Below are positions 8,391-17,021 of a DNA stretch of 55,525 nt, in pieces; the stretch's first letter is position 1; each line of letters opens with the position of its first letter. The notes below the pieces were generated by a model. That model was not told the origin of the DNA, searched no databases, and saw only the letters and a program-made list of their open reading frames with translations. The translations under genes were made by a program, and so were the position numbers. Source of the stretch: Roseomonas sp. 18066 (GTDB lineage: Bacteria; Pseudomonadota; Alphaproteobacteria; Acetobacterales; Acetobacteraceae); assembly GCF_902706185.1 (NCBI RefSeq), contig NZ_CACSJM010000020.1, positions 1 through 55,525 of the forward strand. The letters are read 5' to 3'.

Positions 8391-8736
8391 CAGCTTGGAG
8401 GCTGTATAATCCCGCGACTGGTGTGGCGACCTTGTTGCGCATAGAGCTGGCGAAGGTGACGAGATGGAGATTGGCGATGATGCCACCGTAACGCTCTTGG
8501 TTTTCGACTAACCGTCGGAAACGGGTGGCCCAGGCAAAGGCTCGTTCCATCACCCAGCGTCGCGCCAGCAACATGAAGCCATGCTGTGCTTCTGGCAGTT
8601 TCACGACCTCGAGCTCGATGCCAGACGCCTTCGCGGCCTTCGGCAAGCCGGCGAAAAGATACGGCAGGGATACTGTAAAGTAGACCAACAGGACGCGCGT
8701 CGCCTCCTGGCCGAGGCGAACGCAGATCTGGCGCAT
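8391..8736 (-). pseudogene. Second IS5-type transposase C-terminal relic
   Basis: The minus strand encodes GIELEVVKLPEAQHGFMLLA then RRWVMERAFAWATRFRRLVE. This is the C-terminus of another IS5-subgroup transposase (lelevVkr.e..GF.vlPRRWvVERtfaWl.r.RRL.kdyE). Only the last third survives. It is head-to-head with the relic at 8120-8390 and belongs to a different subgroup. The junction shows at least two insertion or deletion events. Confidence 0.65.
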
Positions 8737-8799
8737 GGTGCTTTGAACCCGGTGTGCGGCTCGGTGCTGCCGGCTGGCACCTAAATATACTTATTGCCC

Positions 8800-9756
8800 T
8801 CATGGCTGGCCGAGTTTCCCGGCGGCGTCACCCCGTGAGTGACCGAACATTGCCCCCGTCATCTCGACGGAACGGTCCCATAGTCGACCCGCAGCGACCG
8901 GGTCCAGCGAGGCCGTCGGCGACCTGGCATCGACGGGATAGCCGCGGGTCTCGCCAAGCCTGTCCGGTCCATAGTAGCCGCCCTTGCGGGCCTCCCGCGC
9001 CGTCGCCGCGAACAAGGCAGGCAATGCGCCCTGGGCTGCAGGCTGGAACAGGAACCAGAGCAGCGACCGGGCGAGACCCGGGGCGCTGAAGCGGCCCGGC
9101 GCATTGTGCAGAAGATCGGTTCGCGAGACGCCGGGATGGGCGGCGATGCTGGTGACGCCGCAGCCATCCTGATCGCTGCGGCGCTGCAGCTCGAAGGCGA
9201 AGATCAGACAGGCAAGCTTGGACTGGCTGTAGGCCCGCATGGGCTTGTAGCGTTGCTGCGAGTGCAGGTCATCGAAGTCGATGCGGCCGCCTCGTGCTGC
9301 GACGCTCGACAGCGTGACGACGCGCGGGTCCCTGCCGCGCCGGAGCAAGGGCATCAGATGCGCGGTCAAGGCGAAATGGCCCAGATAATTGGTGCCGAAC
9401 TGCAGCTCGAAGCCATCGGCCGTGACCTCGCGCCGCGGCGGCGTCATGACGCCTGCATTGTTGATCAGGACGTCGATGCGCTCGCGGCCGGCGGTCAGCC
9501 GCTGGCCGCATGCAGCGATCGATCTGAGATCCGCCAGGTCGAGACGTTCGAAGGAGATCGCCGCGCCAGGAACCTCTTTCCTGATCCGCGCGACGGCTTC
9601 CTCGCCCCGGGCCGGATTGCGCCCGGCGATGATCACATCGCCGCCCGCCCGTGCGAGCGCGAGGCCGCTCTCGAAGCCGAGGCCGCCGGTGCCGGTCACT
9701 ACGATCGTGCGTCCGCGCTGCGACGGCATATCCTTGCTGGTCCATCTTACGGACAT
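8800..9756 (-). CDS. Short-chain dehydrogenase/reductase
   Basis: The 318-residue protein is an NAD(P)-dependent SDR of the type annotated as protochlorophyllide-reductase-like. It has VVTGTGGLGFESGLALA (cofactor loop), DVLINNAGVM, TLSSVAA, the AYSQSKLA catalytic Tyr/Lys pair and AAHPGVSRTDL. The glycine loop reads TGTGGLG and looks one residue shorter than the usual TGATGGLG, which is odd. I chose ATG 9756 because AGGAG lies about 12 bases upstream and the longer frame adds only low-complexity sequence. The substrate is unknown. Confidence 0.85.
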   Translation of the reverse strand: MSVRWTSKDMPSQRGRTIVVTGTGGLGFESGLALARAGGDVIIAGRNPARGEEAVARIRKEVPGAAISFERLDLADLRSIAACGQRLTAGRERIDVLINNAGVMTPPRREVTADGFELQFGTNYLGHFALTAHLMPLLRRGRDPRVVTLSSVAARGGRIDFDDLHSQQRYKPMRAYSQSKLACLIFAFELQRRSDQDGCGVTSIAAHPGVSRTDLLHNAPGRFSAPGLARSLLWFLFQPAAQGALPALFAATAREARKGGYYGPDRLGETRGYPVDARSPTASLDPVAAGRLWDRSVEMTGAMFGHSRGDAAGKLGQP

Positions 9757-9856
9757 GAGAGGTGTATTCTCCTGGTCGGGATCTCTGATGAAGCGCGCAG
9801 GCGACGATGCATCCGCCTTGCCGCGCCGTCTTCCGGGCGCTGTACGGGAGGCGAGG

Positions 9857-10513
9857 CTATTTCTCTGCCCAGGCGGAGAGAGCGTCGCCGGACACCGCCA
9901 GCTGCGGGGCCGGCGGTGCCACGCGGCGTCGCCGCCGCAGCAGCCAGGCCAGCAGCCCGGCGGCACCCTCGACCGCCACCAGGGCGCCGAGCACGGTGAG
10001 GCCGGCCTCGCCCGCCTGCCACCCGGCGCGGCGCAACAGGTGCCCGGCCATGGCGAGCAGCGTGATCCAGCACAGGGAGCCGAGCGCGGTCGCGGCCAGG
10101 AAGCCGGGCAAGGGCAGCCGCAGCACCCCGGCCGGCAGGGCCTGGAAGATCCGCACCGTCGGAATCAGCTGTCCCAGCATGGTCAGCCCCAGCGAGTGCC
10201 GGCGATAGCCTGCCATCAGGCGGTCATAGAGCGCGGGCGTCAGCAGCAGCCATCGGCCGTGGCGCTGCACCAGAGCGCGCGTCCTTCGGGCGCCCACCAT
10301 GGCGCCCAGCCCATACCAGGCGAGCGCGCCACCCATCGAGCCCACAGCCGCCACCAGGCAGCGCGAGGCCAGTTCCTGCATGTCCCGGGCACCGATGCCC
10401 ATCGCTGGATACAACAGGTAGGACGGCAGGATGGGGATGAACTTCTCGACCAGCGCGGCAAGGAACACAGCCTCTAGGCTGGCCGCCTGCAGCAGCGCGT
10501 CCAAGGCGCTCAA
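9857..10513 (-). CDS. DedA-family (SNARE-associated) membrane protein
   Basis: The 218-residue integral membrane protein has DedA hallmarks: an early acidic residue and prolines in ALVEKFIPILPSYLLYPAMG, GGALAWYGLGAMVGARR, and the arginine-bearing LIPTVRIFQALPAGVLRLPL. Several hydrophobic helices follow. DedA proteins are linked to lipid flipping and envelope homeostasis. Its start overlaps the stop of the upstream PmtA-like methyltransferase by 4 bp (ATGA, 10510-10513), so the two are co-translated, which fits a joint role in phospholipid handling. The Arg/Pro-rich tail is variable. Confidence 0.85.
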   Translation of the reverse strand: MSALDALLQAASLEAVFLAALVEKFIPILPSYLLYPAMGIGARDMQELASRCLVAAVGSMGGALAWYGLGAMVGARRTRALVQRHGRWLLLTPALYDRLMAGYRRHSLGLTMLGQLIPTVRIFQALPAGVLRLPLPGFLAATALGSLCWITLLAMAGHLLRRAGWQAGEAGLTVLGALVAVEGAAGLLAWLLRRRRRVAPPAPQLAVSGDALSAWAEK

Positions 10514-11145
10514 GCCCGTCCAGCCTGATGATCGAGCAACCTGTAGGTCCAGACCCGGGCCGGCCAGAGGTTGCGCCAGATCATGCCGGAGCCATTGGCG
10601 CGCAGCCTCGGCCGCGGCGCCGGCACCGGCGATCGGACCATATAGGTGAATTGGACGAACGGCGCGTTGGCGGCGGCGTGGCGCAGACAGTGCATCACCA
10701 GCCTGAGGCGCTGCGAGGGAGCGCGGACCAGCAGCGGCAGGCCGGCGACGATCGCTGCCGCCGGCGCGTCGAGCTGCCGCAGCAGGGCTGGCGCGCCATA
10801 GGCATCGGCCTGCAGCACCCGCGCCATCGGCCAGCGCTGCCGCAGCAGCGAGCAGAACACCGGGTCGGACTCTACGAGCACGAGGCGCGCGGGGTCGACG
10901 CCGCGCTCGACCAAGGCGCGGGTGATGGCGCCGGTGCCGGGGCCGAGCTCGATGACCGGCCCGGGAATGCGGTGATCGACACGGCTGGCCATGGCCCGCG
11001 CCAGATCGGGGCTGCTTGGCTTGAAGGCCCCGGCGCGCAGGGGGTCCTGCGCCCAGGAACGAAGGAACAGGAGGTTATCGCGCCCTGTGCCAACCGGCAC
11101 CGTCGCAGGCGCAGCCTCGGAGAGAATTTCTACAGACATCGGCAT
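10510..11145 (-). CDS. PmtA-like SAM-dependent phospholipid methyltransferase
   Basis: The 211-residue protein shows FLRSWAQDPLRAGAFKPSS then PDLARAMA. Motif I follows as VIELGPGTGAITRALVERG, with LVLVESDPVF and QADAYGAPALL after it. This order (GAfkPSS before the SAM motif) is typical of the PmtA family that methylates phosphatidylethanolamine, and is also related to KsgA-type enzymes. No membrane helix is obvious. It is the first gene of a two-gene unit with the DedA protein. The family call is good; activity on phosphatidylethanolamine is inferred. Confidence 0.78.
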   Translation of the reverse strand: MPMSVEILSEAAPATVPVGTGRDNLLFLRSWAQDPLRAGAFKPSSPDLARAMASRVDHRIPGPVIELGPGTGAITRALVERGVDPARLVLVESDPVFCSLLRQRWPMARVLQADAYGAPALLRQLDAPAAAIVAGLPLLVRAPSQRLRLVMHCLRHAAANAPFVQFTYMVRSPVPAPRPRLRANGSGMIWRNLWPARVWTYRLLDHQAGRA

Positions 11146-11310
11146 TCCCGCCTTTCCGTTGGGGAGCGGCAGGAAGCTGGTGGCGCTTCATGTCTGCCGT
11201 GTTTCCTGCCTGCCGATTCTGCCCGCGCCGGGGCCCCGACATTCGCCAGCAACAATGTGGCAGGAAGCTGCGTGCCGGAGCCGATCCTGCGCAGGGCTTA
11301 GAGAGGAGCG

Positions 11311-12021
11311 ATGGAGGACGTGACGCACAGCATCCTGGTGGTGGATGACGATGCAGGCATTCGCGAGGTCATCGCCGACAGCCTGCGGGGCCACGGCTAT
11401 CGCCTGTTCGACGCGCCCGACATCCTCTCCATGGAGCGCGTCCTGGCGGCGGAGCGGGTGGACCTGGTCCTGCTCGATGTGCTGATGCCCGGCGAGAGCG
11501 GGCTTTCAGCCTGTCAGCGCCTCGCCCGCGGGCCGCATCCCCCGGTCGTCATGCTTTCCGCGCTCGACACGCCCCCCGATCGGATCGCCGGGCTCAATGC
11601 CGGGGCGGACTATTATGTGGGGAAGCCAAGCAGCCCCGCCGAGCTGCTGGCGGTGGTGCAGGCGACGCTCCGCCGTGGCGTGCAAGCCACCGCCCGGGAC
11701 TTCCGCCCGCATCGGATCGGCTTCCTGGGCTGGATGGCCGATTTCAGCGCGCATGAGCTGCGCGACCCCCAGGGGGTGCTGGTTCACCTGACGGACGGGG
11801 AGATGATCATGCTGAAGGCCTTCGTGGAACGCCCGCGCCGCGTGCTGACGCGCGATCAGCTTCTGAACGCGGCGCGCGGACCGCATAGCGACGCCTTCGA
11901 CCGGGCGGTCGACGTCCAGGTCAGCCGGCTGCGGCGGAAGCTTCGCGCGGCCGGGGACGAGCTGATCCGCACCATCCGCAGCGAGGGATACATGTTCGTC
12001 CCCGCCACGCACCGCCTGTAG
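11311..12021 (+). CDS. OmpR-family response regulator
   Basis: The 236-residue protein has an N-terminal receiver (ILVVDDDAGIREVI, phosphoacceptor Asp56 in VLLDVLMPGESG, and the conserved Lys in YYVGKPSSP). A C-terminal winged helix follows: LTDGEMIMLKAFVERPRRVL then TRDQLLNAARG, and VDVQVSRLRRKLR…IRSEGYMFV. It is followed after 12 bases by a histidine kinase, its obvious partner. The target genes are unknown; the nearest downstream locus is the ABC importer at 13752. Confidence 0.93.
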   Translation: MEDVTHSILVVDDDAGIREVIADSLRGHGYRLFDAPDILSMERVLAAERVDLVLLDVLMPGESGLSACQRLARGPHPPVVMLSALDTPPDRIAGLNAGADYYVGKPSSPAELLAVVQATLRRGVQATARDFRPHRIGFLGWMADFSAHELRDPQGVLVHLTDGEMIMLKAFVERPRRVLTRDQLLNAARGPHSDAFDRAVDVQVSRLRRKLRAAGDELIRTIRSEGYMFVPATHRL

Positions 12022-12033
12022 GGAGAAACATCC

Positions 12034-13359
12034 TTGAAGCGCCCCGCCCTCCCGCTCGTCGCCCGCACCGCCTTCATCCTGATTGCCTGTGTCCTGCTGG
12101 TGCAGATCATGAACATGGCGATCTTTCTTGTCTGCCCGCCGGTGCCGCTTGGCCCGGTGAGCTTCGGCACGATGCGGCAGGCGCTGATGGATGGCCATTA
12201 TGGGCGCGGGCTGGAGATCAGGCAGGCGCCGCCCCAGGACATCCGGCTGCAGGAACCCGTGCTGGCCCCGCTGCGCGACCTGATGGCGCAGCGGCTGGAC
12301 TTGCCGTCGGCCGCCCTGCGGCTGGAATTCGCCGGGGTTGCCTGGATGTCCTTCGAGGCCGTCGCCGCGGCGCAGGCGGCCGCCGCGATCGATGCGCCGC
12401 CCGGAAGCCTGGACACGGAGCGGGTGGATTTCGCCGGCGGCCTCAAGATCGCCCGTCAGCTGCAGGATGGGGATTGGCGCGTCGTCAACCCCTCGGCCTC
12501 GGCGATCCGCAGTTGGGTGGGGCTCGCCGTCACCTGGGTGGTCGCGACCATCCTCTTTGCCATCCCTTGCGCCTATCTCGTCGCCTTCTGGTTGTCGCAA
12601 CCGATCCGGCTTTTCGCCGAGGCTACCGAAAGGCTCGGCCGGAACCCGCGCGAGCCCGACCTGGAGCTCGATGGTCCGCGCGAATTGCAGGGTGCGGTCG
12701 TGGCTTTCAACGAGATGAAAGCCCGGCTCAGCCGGTATGTGGACGACCGGCTGGGGATGATGAGCGCGATCGCCCATGACCTGCGGATCCCCCTCACGCG
12801 CCTGACCTTTCGGCTGGAGCGCGCGCCGGAGGCCATTCGTGTCCGCGCCGAGGCGGACATTGCCGAGATGCAGCGCATGCTGGGCGCGGTGCTGTCCTTC
12901 GTGCAGAAGACCCATGCGCAGCGGCCCCGGCAGCATCAGGAGCTTCGTTCCCTGCTCAGCAGCATCGCCGACGACATGACCGACATGGGGCGCGACGTCG
13001 TCCTGGAAGAAGGCCCCGACATCATTCTCCAGGCTGACGACATCGGATTGCGCAGCCTGTTCACCAATTTGATCCACAATGCCGTGGTCTATGGCGGCGT
13101 GGCGCGGGTGCGACTCAGCCGCCAGATGGGCACCGCGGTGGTCGAGATCGAGGATGACGGGCCCGGCCTTCCTCTCGAGGAGCTGGAACGGGTCTTCGAG
13201 CCCTTCTACCGCGGCGAGAAATCGCGCAACCGCGCCACCGGTGGGATTGGGCTGGGGCTCGCTTTGGTGCGTTCCGTCGCCGTCGCCCATGGCGGCTCGG
13301 CCACGCTGGAAAACCTGCGGGCCGGTGGGCTGAGGGCACGGGTCGTCCTGCCCGCCTGA
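12034..13359 (+). CDS. Sensor histidine kinase, partner of the OmpR regulator
   Basis: The 441-residue protein has a membrane segment at about residues 11-33, an extracytoplasmic loop of about 125 residues and a second membrane segment near 162-188. HAMP follows (LSQPIRLFAEATERLGRNP), then the H-box AIAHDLRIPLTRLTF with His248, the N-box NLIHNAVVYGG and G-boxes VEIEDDGPGLP and GGIGLGLALVRS. The start is TTG at 12034 with GGAG at 12022-12025; there is no ATG nearby. It shares an operon with the response regulator. The sensed signal is unknown. Confidence 0.93.
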   Translation: MKRPALPLVARTAFILIACVLLVQIMNMAIFLVCPPVPLGPVSFGTMRQALMDGHYGRGLEIRQAPPQDIRLQEPVLAPLRDLMAQRLDLPSAALRLEFAGVAWMSFEAVAAAQAAAAIDAPPGSLDTERVDFAGGLKIARQLQDGDWRVVNPSASAIRSWVGLAVTWVVATILFAIPCAYLVAFWLSQPIRLFAEATERLGRNPREPDLELDGPRELQGAVVAFNEMKARLSRYVDDRLGMMSAIAHDLRIPLTRLTFRLERAPEAIRVRAEADIAEMQRMLGAVLSFVQKTHAQRPRQHQELRSLLSSIADDMTDMGRDVVLEEGPDIILQADDIGLRSLFTNLIHNAVVYGGVARVRLSRQMGTAVVEIEDDGPGLPLEELERVFEPFYRGEKSRNRATGGIGLGLALVRSVAVAHGGSATLENLRAGGLRARVVLPA

Positions 13360-13691
13360 CAAAGCCCCGGCCCCACGCTTTGGCGCCTCCCTTCTCGATC
13401 GCCGCCCGCGCGGAGGCGGCGCCAGGCGGTATGTCGGGGTCGAGCGGGGCCTCCAATCGAAGTCGATCCTGGCGCCTGTCGCAGCACTCCAAGGAACATC
13501 CCGGGTGGATGCTGCCAGCCGAACCGGCCCGACATCCCCGATGGCTGCGAATGGGGAGATTCTTGGGGGAGACATGGGCCAGTCATTTTCGTTTGTTCTT
13601 TCGGATCCGCCTGCCTTCTATTTGTTGGCTCCATGTTTTGGCCCCGGAAGCTGTAATTGAGCGGCCGCGCGGCGCTTTTCCGAAGTATTAA
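13360..13691. other. Intergenic region without recognisable gene
   Basis: About 330 bases lie between the kinase stop and the promoter of the ABC importer. The A+T content rises after 13,570. No conserved reading frame or clear terminator is seen. Confidence 0.4.
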
Positions 13692-13719
13692 TTGACACTA
13701 ATTCTCAACCGCATTAGAT
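13692..13719 (+). promoter_or_regulatory. Fur-box-like operator over a sigma-70-like promoter
   Basis: TGACACT-A-ATTCTCA (13693-13707) is a 7-1-7 arrangement with 5 of 7 inverted matches, close to the Fur consensus form TGAgAAT-n-ATTCTCA. TTGACA at 13692-13697 (perfect -35) and TTAGAT at 13714-13719 (16-bp spacer) would form a promoter overlapped by this box. The binding protein of the importer starts 33 bp downstream at 13752. Iron repression is an inference from this motif. Confidence 0.5.
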
Positions 13720-13751
13720 GGCAATGTCGCTGTTAACTACGGAGTTTTCCG

Positions 13752-15266
13752 TTGCGCTTCCTCCTCCAGCTTGCCGTCTTCATGCTGCTCGGCCTCTCCG
13801 CCGCGGGCGCCCAGGAGCGGCCGCTGCGCGTCGTCGCCCCCTTCGAGATCCTCGGATTGGAGCCGGCGCAGGCCGGGCACATCTTCCTGCGGATGGACGT
13901 GGCCGAGACCCTGGTCACCTTCAACCGCGACGGCACCGCGGCGCCCGCCCTGGCGCAGAGCTGGACCCTGTCGGACGACCGCCGCGAATGGCGCTTCAGG
14001 CTTCGCGGCGACGCCCGCTTCCATGACGACACACCGGTCACCGCGGAAGCGGTCGCCGCCAGCCTGCAGCGGTCGCGCGGCAAGGGCGGCGTGCTCAGCC
14101 AGATCGCCCTGGCCTCAATCGCGGCCGAGCAGGGCACGGTGGTGATCCGCACGCCCGAGCCCTTCGCGCCGCTGCCGGCGTTCCTGGCGAATTACTCCTC
14201 GATCATCCTGGCGCCGGCCTCCTTCGACGCGGCCGGCAATGTCGCGCGCATCCTGGGCAGCGGCCCCTACCGGGTCACCTGCCTGGCGCTGCCGCTGACC
14301 CTGGAGGCGGAGCGCTTCCCCGGCTGGACCGGGACGGCGCCGGCCTTCGCCCGCGTCGCCTATCTGTCGGTCGCCCAGGGCGAGAGCCGCGCCACCATGG
14401 CGGAAAGCGGCGAGGCCGACCTGGCGCTGACCCTGCCGCCCACCGCGATGCGCCGCCTGGCCAGCAACCCGCAGGTCGAGCTGCGCTCCGAGCCGGTGCC
14501 GCGCACCCGCATCCTGCTGGTCAATACCCGCGACCCGCTGCTAGCCGATCTTCGCGCCCGGCGCGCGATCAGCCTGGCCATCGACCGCGCCGGCATGGCC
14601 GCCGGCATCCTGCGCAACCCGGCCGCCGCCGCCACCCAGCTGCTGCCGCCGGTGCTGGCGGGCTGGCACGACCCCGCGCTGGCGCCGCTCGCGCATGACC
14701 CGGCCGAGGCCCGGCGGCTGCTGGCCGAGCTCGGCTGGAAGCCCGGCGCCGATGGCATCCTGGTCCGCGACAACCGCCGCTTCCGGCTCAGCCTGCGCAC
14801 CCTGACCGTCTTCCCCGAGCTGCCGACCATGGCCGCCGCCCTGCAGGCGCAGCTGCGCGAGATCGGCATCGAGGTCGAGGTGCAGTCGGTCGGCGCCGCC
14901 GAGATCCCGGCCGCCCGCGCCGATGGCTCGCTGCAGCTGGCGCTGGGCGCGCGCAACTATGCGCTGGTGCCCGATACGCTCGGCGTGCTGCAGGAGGATT
15001 TCGGCCCGGAGGGCGCGGTCTGGGGGGCGATGGGCTGGTCCTCGCCGGCGCTGCTCGACGCCTTCCGCCAGCTGGGCGCGACCTTCGACGCGGCCGCGCG
15101 CGCCGCGCCGCGCCGCGTCGTCACCGGCATCCTGCAGCAGGAGCTGCCGGTCATCCCGCTGTCCTGGCTCGACTACAACCTCGCCGTCAGCCGGCGGGTG
15201 ACCAATGTGCGCTTCGACCCCTACGAGCTGAGCTACGGCCTGCGCGACATCCGCCCGGCGCGGTGA
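13752..15266 (+). CDS. Family-5 ABC importer substrate-binding protein (DppA/NikA-like)
   Basis: The 504-residue exported protein starts with a signal peptide (MRFLLQLAVFMLLGLSAAGA, cleavage near AQE). It has family-5 features: LAQSWTLSDDRREWRFRLRG, DARFHDDTPVTAEAVAASL, ILGSGPYRVT, and LRARRAISLAIDRAGMAAGI. The family binds oligopeptides, nickel or metal-chelate complexes. The Fur-like operator just upstream favours a metal or metallophore ligand, but this is inferred. It is the first gene of a four-gene importer (13752-18412); permease 1 follows after 10 bases. Confidence 0.9.
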   Translation: MRFLLQLAVFMLLGLSAAGAQERPLRVVAPFEILGLEPAQAGHIFLRMDVAETLVTFNRDGTAAPALAQSWTLSDDRREWRFRLRGDARFHDDTPVTAEAVAASLQRSRGKGGVLSQIALASIAAEQGTVVIRTPEPFAPLPAFLANYSSIILAPASFDAAGNVARILGSGPYRVTCLALPLTLEAERFPGWTGTAPAFARVAYLSVAQGESRATMAESGEADLALTLPPTAMRRLASNPQVELRSEPVPRTRILLVNTRDPLLADLRARRAISLAIDRAGMAAGILRNPAAAATQLLPPVLAGWHDPALAPLAHDPAEARRLLAELGWKPGADGILVRDNRRFRLSLRTLTVFPELPTMAAALQAQLREIGIEVEVQSVGAAEIPAARADGSLQLALGARNYALVPDTLGVLQEDFGPEGAVWGAMGWSSPALLDAFRQLGATFDAAARAAPRRVVTGILQQELPVIPLSWLDYNLAVSRRVTNVRFDPYELSYGLRDIRPAR

Positions 15267-15276
15267 AGCGGGGCCG

Positions 15277-16221
15277 ATGTTCGTCGCCCGCCTCCTGCTG
15301 TCGCGGGCGCTGCAGGCGGTCGTCGCGGCGCTGTGCATCGGCTGCTTCAGCTTCGTGCTGATGCAGATGCTGCCCGGCGACGTCGCCTTCCGCGTCGCCG
15401 CCGCCCGCTACAGCGCCGACCTGATGTCGCTGCAGCTGGCCGAGGCGGTGCGCGGCACCCTGGGGCTGGACCGGCCCTGGCCGCTGCGGCTGCTGGACTG
15501 GCTGCGCCAGGTGGCGGCGCTGGATTTCGGCCGCTCGCTGGTCAGCAACCGCCCGGTGGTGCTGGAGGTGGCCGAGCAGCTGGGCCGGTCCCTGGCGCTG
15601 GCCGGCGCCGCCCTGGCGATGACGGTGGCGCTGGCGCTGCCGGTCGGCATCCTGGCCGGGCTGGCGCCGGGGCGCTGGTTCGACAGCCTGTCGCTGCTGC
15701 TGGCGACGCTGTGCCGCTCGGTGCCGACCTATGCGCTGTGCATCGTCGCCACGGCGATCTTCGTGCTGCGGCTGCGCTGGTTCCCCTCGGCCGGCTTCGA
15801 CGGCTGGTCGTCGCTGGTGCTGCCGGCGGCGGTGCTCAGCCTCGGCATGGCCGCCGTCACCTCGCGGGTGATGCGCGACAGCCTGGCGCGGACCGAGGCC
15901 GCCGCCTTCTTCCGCTACGGCCGGCACAAGGGCCTGCCGGAATGGGCGGTGGTCTGGCGGCACGGGCTGCGCAACGCGTTGATCCCGGTGGTGGCGGTGC
16001 TGGGCCAGCAGACCATGGTGCTGATCGAGGGCGTGGTGGTGGTGGAGACCCTGTTCTCCTTCCCCGGCATCGGCCAGGCCATCGTCCGCGCCGTCTTCTC
16101 CAGCGACGTGCCGATGATCCAGGCCACCGCCCTGGCGCTCGGGCTGATCTTCGTCCTGGTCAACACCGTGGTCGACCTGCTGTGCCTGTGGCTGGACCCG
16201 CGCGCGAGGACCGCCCGGTGA
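15277..16221 (+). CDS. ABC importer permease 1 (DppB/NikB type)
   Basis: The 314-residue membrane protein has the DppB layout. A first helix (QAVVAALCIGCFSFVLMQML) is followed by PGD, a periplasmic loop with RYSADLMSLQLA, and about five further helices. The cytoplasmic EAA loop reads GLPEWAVVWRHGLRNALIPV, and VVVVETLFSFPGIGQAIVRA follows. Its stop overlaps the GTG start of permease 2 (GTGA at 16218-16221), so translation is coupled. Confidence 0.92.
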   Translation: MFVARLLLSRALQAVVAALCIGCFSFVLMQMLPGDVAFRVAAARYSADLMSLQLAEAVRGTLGLDRPWPLRLLDWLRQVAALDFGRSLVSNRPVVLEVAEQLGRSLALAGAALAMTVALALPVGILAGLAPGRWFDSLSLLLATLCRSVPTYALCIVATAIFVLRLRWFPSAGFDGWSSLVLPAAVLSLGMAAVTSRVMRDSLARTEAAAFFRYGRHKGLPEWAVVWRHGLRNALIPVVAVLGQQTMVLIEGVVVVETLFSFPGIGQAIVRAVFSSDVPMIQATALALGLIFVLVNTVVDLLCLWLDPRARTAR

Positions 16222-17021
16222 CCGGACGCCTGACCGCGCGCCTGGCCGCCAGCCGCTGGATCGGCGCCGTGCTGCTCGCCGGCGTGGTAGGCTTCGCCCT
16301 GCTCGGGCCCTGGCTGATCGCCGCCGATCCGCACCGGCAGAACCTGGGCAATATCCTGGCGCCGATCGGCGGCGGCGACCTGCTGGGCACTGACCAGCTC
16401 GGCCGCAGCATGCTGGCGCGCCTGGCCGCCGCCTCGCGCCTGTCGCTGGCGCTCGCCCTGGCGGCGGTCGCCGGCGCCGCGGCCACGGGCGTGCTGCTCG
16501 GGCTGCTCGCGGCCAATGGCGGCCGGCTGGTCGAGCGCGGCCTGTCGCTGCTGGCCGATGCGGTGATGGCGCTGCCCAGCGTGCTGCTGGTGCTGCTCTT
16601 CGCCAGCCTGGGGCCGGGCCAGTTCGTCTTCATCTATCTCGGCCTGGCCAGCTACCAATGGGTCGAATATTTCAGGGTGACGCGCGTCGTCGCCAGCGCC
16701 GAGCTGCGCCGGCCGCATGTGGAGGCGGCGCGCCTCAACGGCTTCTCCCGCCTCTATGTCGCGCGGCGCTTCCTGCTGCCGGTGCTGGCGCCGGTGCTGG
16801 GCACGCTGATGGTGTTCAACCTGGCGACGTCGATCTTCACCATCTCCGCCCTGTCGGTGATCGGCATCGGCCTGCGCCCGCCGATCGCCGAATGGGGCAC
16901 CATGACGATCGAGCTGCTGCCCTATTACGACGAGGCGCCGCTGCATGCGCTGCTGCCGACCGCCATGGTGGCCGCCACCGTGCTGGCGCTGCACCTGCTG
17001 GCCGGGCGGGGCGCGCGGTGA
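16218..17021 (+). CDS. ABC importer permease 2 (DppC/NikC type)
   Basis: The 267-residue membrane protein starts at a GTG overlapping the previous stop. It shows the DppC N-terminus (one helix then GGGDLLGTDQLGRSMLARLA) and helices around LADAVMALPSVLLVLLFASL. The EAA loop reads EAARLNGFSRLYVARRFLLP, and SVIGIGLRPPIAEWGTM follows. The binding protein, both permeases and the ATPase make a complete importer. The stop again overlaps the next GTG (17018-17021). Confidence 0.92.
   Translation: MTGRLTARLAASRWIGAVLLAGVVGFALLGPWLIAADPHRQNLGNILAPIGGGDLLGTDQLGRSMLARLAAASRLSLALALAAVAGAAATGVLLGLLAANGGRLVERGLSLLADAVMALPSVLLVLLFASLGPGQFVFIYLGLASYQWVEYFRVTRVVASAELRRPHVEAARLNGFSRLYVARRFLLPVLAPVLGTLMVFNLATSIFTISALSVIGIGLRPPIAEWGTMTIELLPYYDEAPLHALLPTAMVAATVLALHLLAGRGAR

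Noticed and set aside
11506..13575. Very long minus-strand open frame (689 codons) opposite the two-component genes
   Set aside because: It is a shadow frame of high-GC coding DNA: rich in His/Arg/Gln/Gly with no conserved domains, while the plus strand has clear motifs.
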